DNA of 24,729 nucleotides from RGDT01 sp046719305 (GTDB taxonomy: Bacteria; Planctomycetota; Planctomycetia; Gemmatales; Gemmataceae), in contig JBDNDE010000021.1 in NCBI GenBank assembly GCA_046719305.1, forward strand, positions 1 to 24,729. The letters run 5' to 3'. Under the pieces are notes generated by a model. It searched no databases. It was not told where the DNA came from and saw nothing but the letters and a program-made list of their open reading frames with translations. Positions 22,158 through 24,729 of this stretch are shown here, piece by piece. The stretch's first letter is position 1, and every line of letters begins with the position of its first letter. The translations under genes and the position numbers were made by a program.

Positions 22158-23116
22158 TTCCGCTCCGCAGGCACGAATTCGAACGAATCCAGTATCGTCC
22201 GAAATTCCTTCTCCCGCTCAGCAAATCGAACTGCTGGAGCATATGCCCGCAGTAAATAGACCGGCCGCGTCGCTTGGCGTTCGCCACTCTGCCGGTACGC
22301 GCGAATCCAAAAACGCCAATGCTGGTTGCCCCGCCGCACATCATACAGCCACTCGCGGCCTTCGCAGTCATCGTCGCGTTCCAGTGGCCCGGTGCGAAGC
22401 TGCTCGGCGCTGGCCAAAGGAGCCGCCCGTCGTCGGCCTGGGCGGTCGTCGAAGTCGTCGAGGAACCGCTGCCCGCCAGCCCCGCTGAGTTCACCCATCA
22501 GCCAATCACTCAGGCTGCTGAGGGGCTGGTCGCCTCGGCCATCGATCCGTCGCAGATCCACATAAGCTCGATCGCTCAGCCGCACTAGCAGCAGATCCCC
22601 ATCGAGTTGCAGATCGCCCACGGCCGGATCCGCCAAGCGATTCGTGCGAGCCAGGCCCCAGTTTTTCTTAGGCCGGGTCAGTTGGACAGTCTGATCGGGA
22701 CTGCGAATCTGCTCCGGGCCACGCGTATCGACCTGGGCCGTGAGCAGTTGGTAGCGGACCCAGGCCCCGAGGGGCAGTTGCTGCGGATAGGTAAACAAGG
22801 CCCAGGTGAAACCGCTGAGGCCCAGACCGCCCAGCAGCGCTAGCCAGGCAACACCCGCCCCGGGTTGGCGACGCATTAGCGCCACCGCCGCCAACACCGC
22901 ACCGATCGCTGTCCCCACCAGGGTAAAGGCTCCGATCACCACACAGCTCAACCCGAGCAAGGCGAGCCACGAGGGCCGCTCCACAGGGAGCAATTGGGTA
23001 TCCCTCGACGGGGCACGGGTCTTGGTTCCGCAATCCGGGCAGGGTACCTCTTTCCCGGCCCAGATGTCGTCCACCTCAAACCGCGCTCCACATTCGCAGG
23101 TAAGGGTGAGGCTCAT
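22154..23116 (-). CDS. Zinc-ribbon membrane protein of unknown function
   Basis: A 320-residue protein starting with a short zinc ribbon: Cys7, Cys9, Cys26 and Cys29 in TCECGARF and VPCPDCGTK, an MJ0042/FmdB-like style common at the N-termini of planctomycete membrane proteins. Two membrane stretches follow (about 50-80 and 88-110), then a soluble domain of about 200 residues with LQLDGDLLLVRLSDRAYVDL, an acidic Asp-rich patch (DDFDDRPG, ERDDDCEGREW) and a C-terminal FRTILDSFEFVP that resembles the end of stress- or lipoprotein-like domains. No enzyme motif is seen. AGGATA precedes the ATG. It follows speA by 51 bp and its stop overlaps the start of the 1082-residue membrane protein by 4 nt. 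Confidence 0.85.
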   Translation of the reverse strand: MSLTLTCECGARFEVDDIWAGKEVPCPDCGTKTRAPSRDTQLLPVERPSWLALLGLSCVVIGAFTLVGTAIGAVLAAVALMRRQPGAGVAWLALLGGLGLSGFTWALFTYPQQLPLGAWVRYQLLTAQVDTRGPEQIRSPDQTVQLTRPKKNWGLARTNRLADPAVGDLQLDGDLLLVRLSDRAYVDLRRIDGRGDQPLSSLSDWLMGELSGAGGQRFLDDFDDRPGRRRAAPLASAEQLRTGPLERDDDCEGREWLYDVRRGNQHWRFWIRAYRQSGERQATRPVYLLRAYAPAVRFAEREKEFRTILDSFEFVPAERK

Positions 23117-23167
23117 ACGTGTATCCTAGCCAATCGGCTCGGCTTCGTCCGAAACCAGCGGACGGCG

Positions 23168-24729
23168 TTAAGGTTCCTCAAGATAGGTGTAGCCGTTCAG
23201 CCCATTCTCAAAAAATTGGATCAACTTTTTCGACTCGCTCACCGAGATTTTACCGGCTTTGACGGCCCGCTCGACATCCTTACGCAACTGTTCGACCATC
23301 TTCTCGCCGTTATATTGTACATAGGCCAACACTTCACGAACCGTGTCGCCTTTGATGACCTCGTCGATGGTGTATTCGCCATCCTCGTCAATGGAGATAT
23401 GCACGGCGTTGGTGTCGCCGAATAGGTTGTGTAGGTCGCCGAGGATCTCTTGGTAGGCACCGACGAGGAACACCCCAAGAAAGTAGGGTTCATCCGGTCG
23501 CAAGGGGTGTAGCTGCAGGGTGTTGCGTACATCACGTAGGTCGATGAACTGGTCCACCTTGCCGTCGGAATCGCAGGTGATGTCGCCTAGCACGCCACGC
23601 CGCGTCGGAGCCTCGTTCAGTCGATGAATCGGCATGATGGGGAAGAGTTGCTTGATGGCCCAGCTATCAGGAATGCTCTGGAAGACAGAAAAGTTGCAGA
23701 AGTAGGTGTCGCTCAAGAGCGATTCCAGCCCCTGGAGTTCTTCGGGGGTGTAGTCGAGTTCCCGGACCAGGCGAAGGATCTTGCTACACACCGCCCAAAA
23801 CAACCGCTCCACCTGCGCCCGCTGTTCGATGGTCATGCCGCCCAGGTTGAACAGATCCAACGATTCATCCACCGCCTGAACCGCGTCGTGGTAGCTTTCC
23901 AGCAAGTTCTTCTTCTTCAGGTCGCGATGAATCGACCACAAATCGCTTATCTGCTGGGGGCCATCCGCGTCAATCTCGGGGGGCACCTGGAAACGGTCAA
24001 AATCGCTTACGCCCAGGACGTCAAACACCAACACACTGTGATAGGCCACCACCGCCCGGCCGCTCTCCGAGACAATGGTCGGATGGGGTACGCCGGCCTC
24101 GTCGCATACCGTCTTGATGCGGAAGACCACATCGTTGGCGTATTCTTGCAGCGTGTAGTTGACACTAGATTCAAAATCGGTCTGGCTGCCGTCGTAGTCG
24201 ATGCCCAACCCCCCGCCCACGTCGAGCATCTTGACCCCCGCACCGACGCGGTGCAACTCGACATACACCCGCGCTGCCTCCGTTAGGGCGTTCTTGATGC
24301 TGCGAATGTTGGTGATCTGGCTGCCTAGGTGAAAGTGAATCAGCTGCAGGCAGTCTTCCATGCCGCGCTTCTTGAGAAATTCGACCGCCTCCAAGACTTC
24401 GGTCAGCGTTAGCCCAAACTTGCTGCGATAGCCCGCCGAACTACGCCAACGCCCTGCCCCTCGCGCCGCCAGCTTCACCCGAATGCCAATCACCGGCCGA
24501 ACCTTCAACTGCTCAGCATGCTTGAGTATCAGTTCCAACTCACTAAATTTCTCCACCACGGGGATGACCTGCTTGCCGATCTTCCGGGCAAACAACGCCA
24601 TGTGAATGAATTCGTCATCCTTGAACCCGTTGCAGATGATCGGCGTGGTGTTCTCGCCTTTGCCGCCATTGGTCAAGGCCAGCACCGCCAGTAGTTCGGG
24701 TTTGCTACCTGCTTCAAGACCAAACTGGT
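23168..24729 (-). CDS. speA: Biosynthetic arginine decarboxylase (partial, 5' end beyond right edge)
   Basis: SpeA is a PLP enzyme (fold III) that turns arginine into agmatine and CO2 for putrescine/polyamine synthesis. About 520 residues of the usual 630-660 are visible, open through the right edge, beginning QFGLEAGSKPELLAVLA. Matches to E. coli SpeA run throughout: LIHFHLGSQITNIRSIKNAL, KMLDVGGGLGIDYDGS, SVNYTLQEYANDVVF, VSESGRAVVAYHSVLV, FSVFQSIPDSWAIKQLFPIM, the active-site Cys in DITCDSDGKVDQFID, FLVGAYQEILGDLHNLFGDT and the ending GLNGYTYLEEP. The PLP lysine lies in the missing N-terminal part. The zinc-ribbon gene follows 51 bp downstream on the same strand. Confidence 0.96.
   Translation of the reverse strand, partial: QFGLEAGSKPELLAVLALTNGGKGENTTPIICNGFKDDEFIHMALFARKIGKQVIPVVEKFSELELILKHAEQLKVRPVIGIRVKLAARGAGRWRSSAGYRSKFGLTLTEVLEAVEFLKKRGMEDCLQLIHFHLGSQITNIRSIKNALTEAARVYVELHRVGAGVKMLDVGGGLGIDYDGSQTDFESSVNYTLQEYANDVVFRIKTVCDEAGVPHPTIVSESGRAVVAYHSVLVFDVLGVSDFDRFQVPPEIDADGPQQISDLWSIHRDLKKKNLLESYHDAVQAVDESLDLFNLGGMTIEQRAQVERLFWAVCSKILRLVRELDYTPEELQGLESLLSDTYFCNFSVFQSIPDSWAIKQLFPIMPIHRLNEAPTRRGVLGDITCDSDGKVDQFIDLRDVRNTLQLHPLRPDEPYFLGVFLVGAYQEILGDLHNLFGDTNAVHISIDEDGEYTIDEVIKGDTVREVLAYVQYNGEKMVEQLRKDVERAVKAGKISVSESKKLIQFFENGLNGYTYLEEP

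Noticed and set aside
23624..24286. 220-codon plus-strand frame
   Set aside because: It is the antisense shadow of the arginine decarboxylase gene, which matches SpeA throughout.

Overview
The window (about 24.7 kb, GC-rich) reads as chromosomal DNA of a planctomycete, most likely a Gemmata-type lineage. This is inferred from protein families that are expanded in or restricted to that phylum: a DUF1559 protein with a prepilin-type N-terminus and an H-x9-DG tail, a BBP7-type outer-membrane barrel, a small 'carboxypeptidase-regulatory-like' lipoprotein beside the DUF1559 gene, a large multi-pass membrane protein of no known function, and a ribosomal protein S2 with an internal insert and a long low-complexity tail. 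No rRNA, tRNA, CRISPR array, intact transposase or prophage was seen.

Layout, left to right. (1) 1-553, minus: 5' part of a secreted HExxH zinc metallopeptidase running off the left edge. (2) 905-2370, minus: LDH2/MDH2-type oxidoreductase translationally coupled to a DUF2237 protein; they diverge by 20 bp from (3) 2391-5598, plus: aldose 1-epimerase, an RsmC-like methyltransferase and a Thermotoga-type DAHP synthase (first step of the shikimate pathway). (4) 5599-7266: a decayed accessory patch with a frameshifted remnant of a large toxin-bearing protein, its C-terminal toxin tip, a probable immunity gene 3 bp behind it, a 17-bp tandem repeat and a truncated DNA-methylase pseudogene on the other strand. 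(5) 7267-8688, plus: DUF1559 prepilin-like gene and lipoprotein. (6) 8689-10129: gene-poor, with four 26-bp tandem repeats and two strong hairpins.

(7) 10130-13181, plus: a promoter whose start site overlaps a 12-bp palindrome, then a CecR-like TetR regulator, an ABC ATPase and an HlyD-type periplasmic adaptor. This looks like a self-regulated export operon, but no permease gene is present. A LysM membrane protein follows. (8) 13274-14536, minus: BBP7 barrel with its own terminator. (9) 14852-15853, plus: zinc-independent MDR oxidoreductase, ending in a two-way terminator.

(10) 16081-24729, all minus, in transcription order: arginine decarboxylase (speA, cut by the right edge), a zinc-ribbon membrane protein, a 1082-residue membrane protein overlapping it by 4 nt, infC (best read with an AUU start), rpsB and tsf. 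The linkage infC-rpsB-tsf, without rpmI/rplT beside infC or pyrH/frr behind tsf, is unusual compared with the classical order. The most interesting items are the toxin/immunity remnant, the export operon with no permease, the AUU start of infC, and the zinc-ribbon/giant membrane protein pair.
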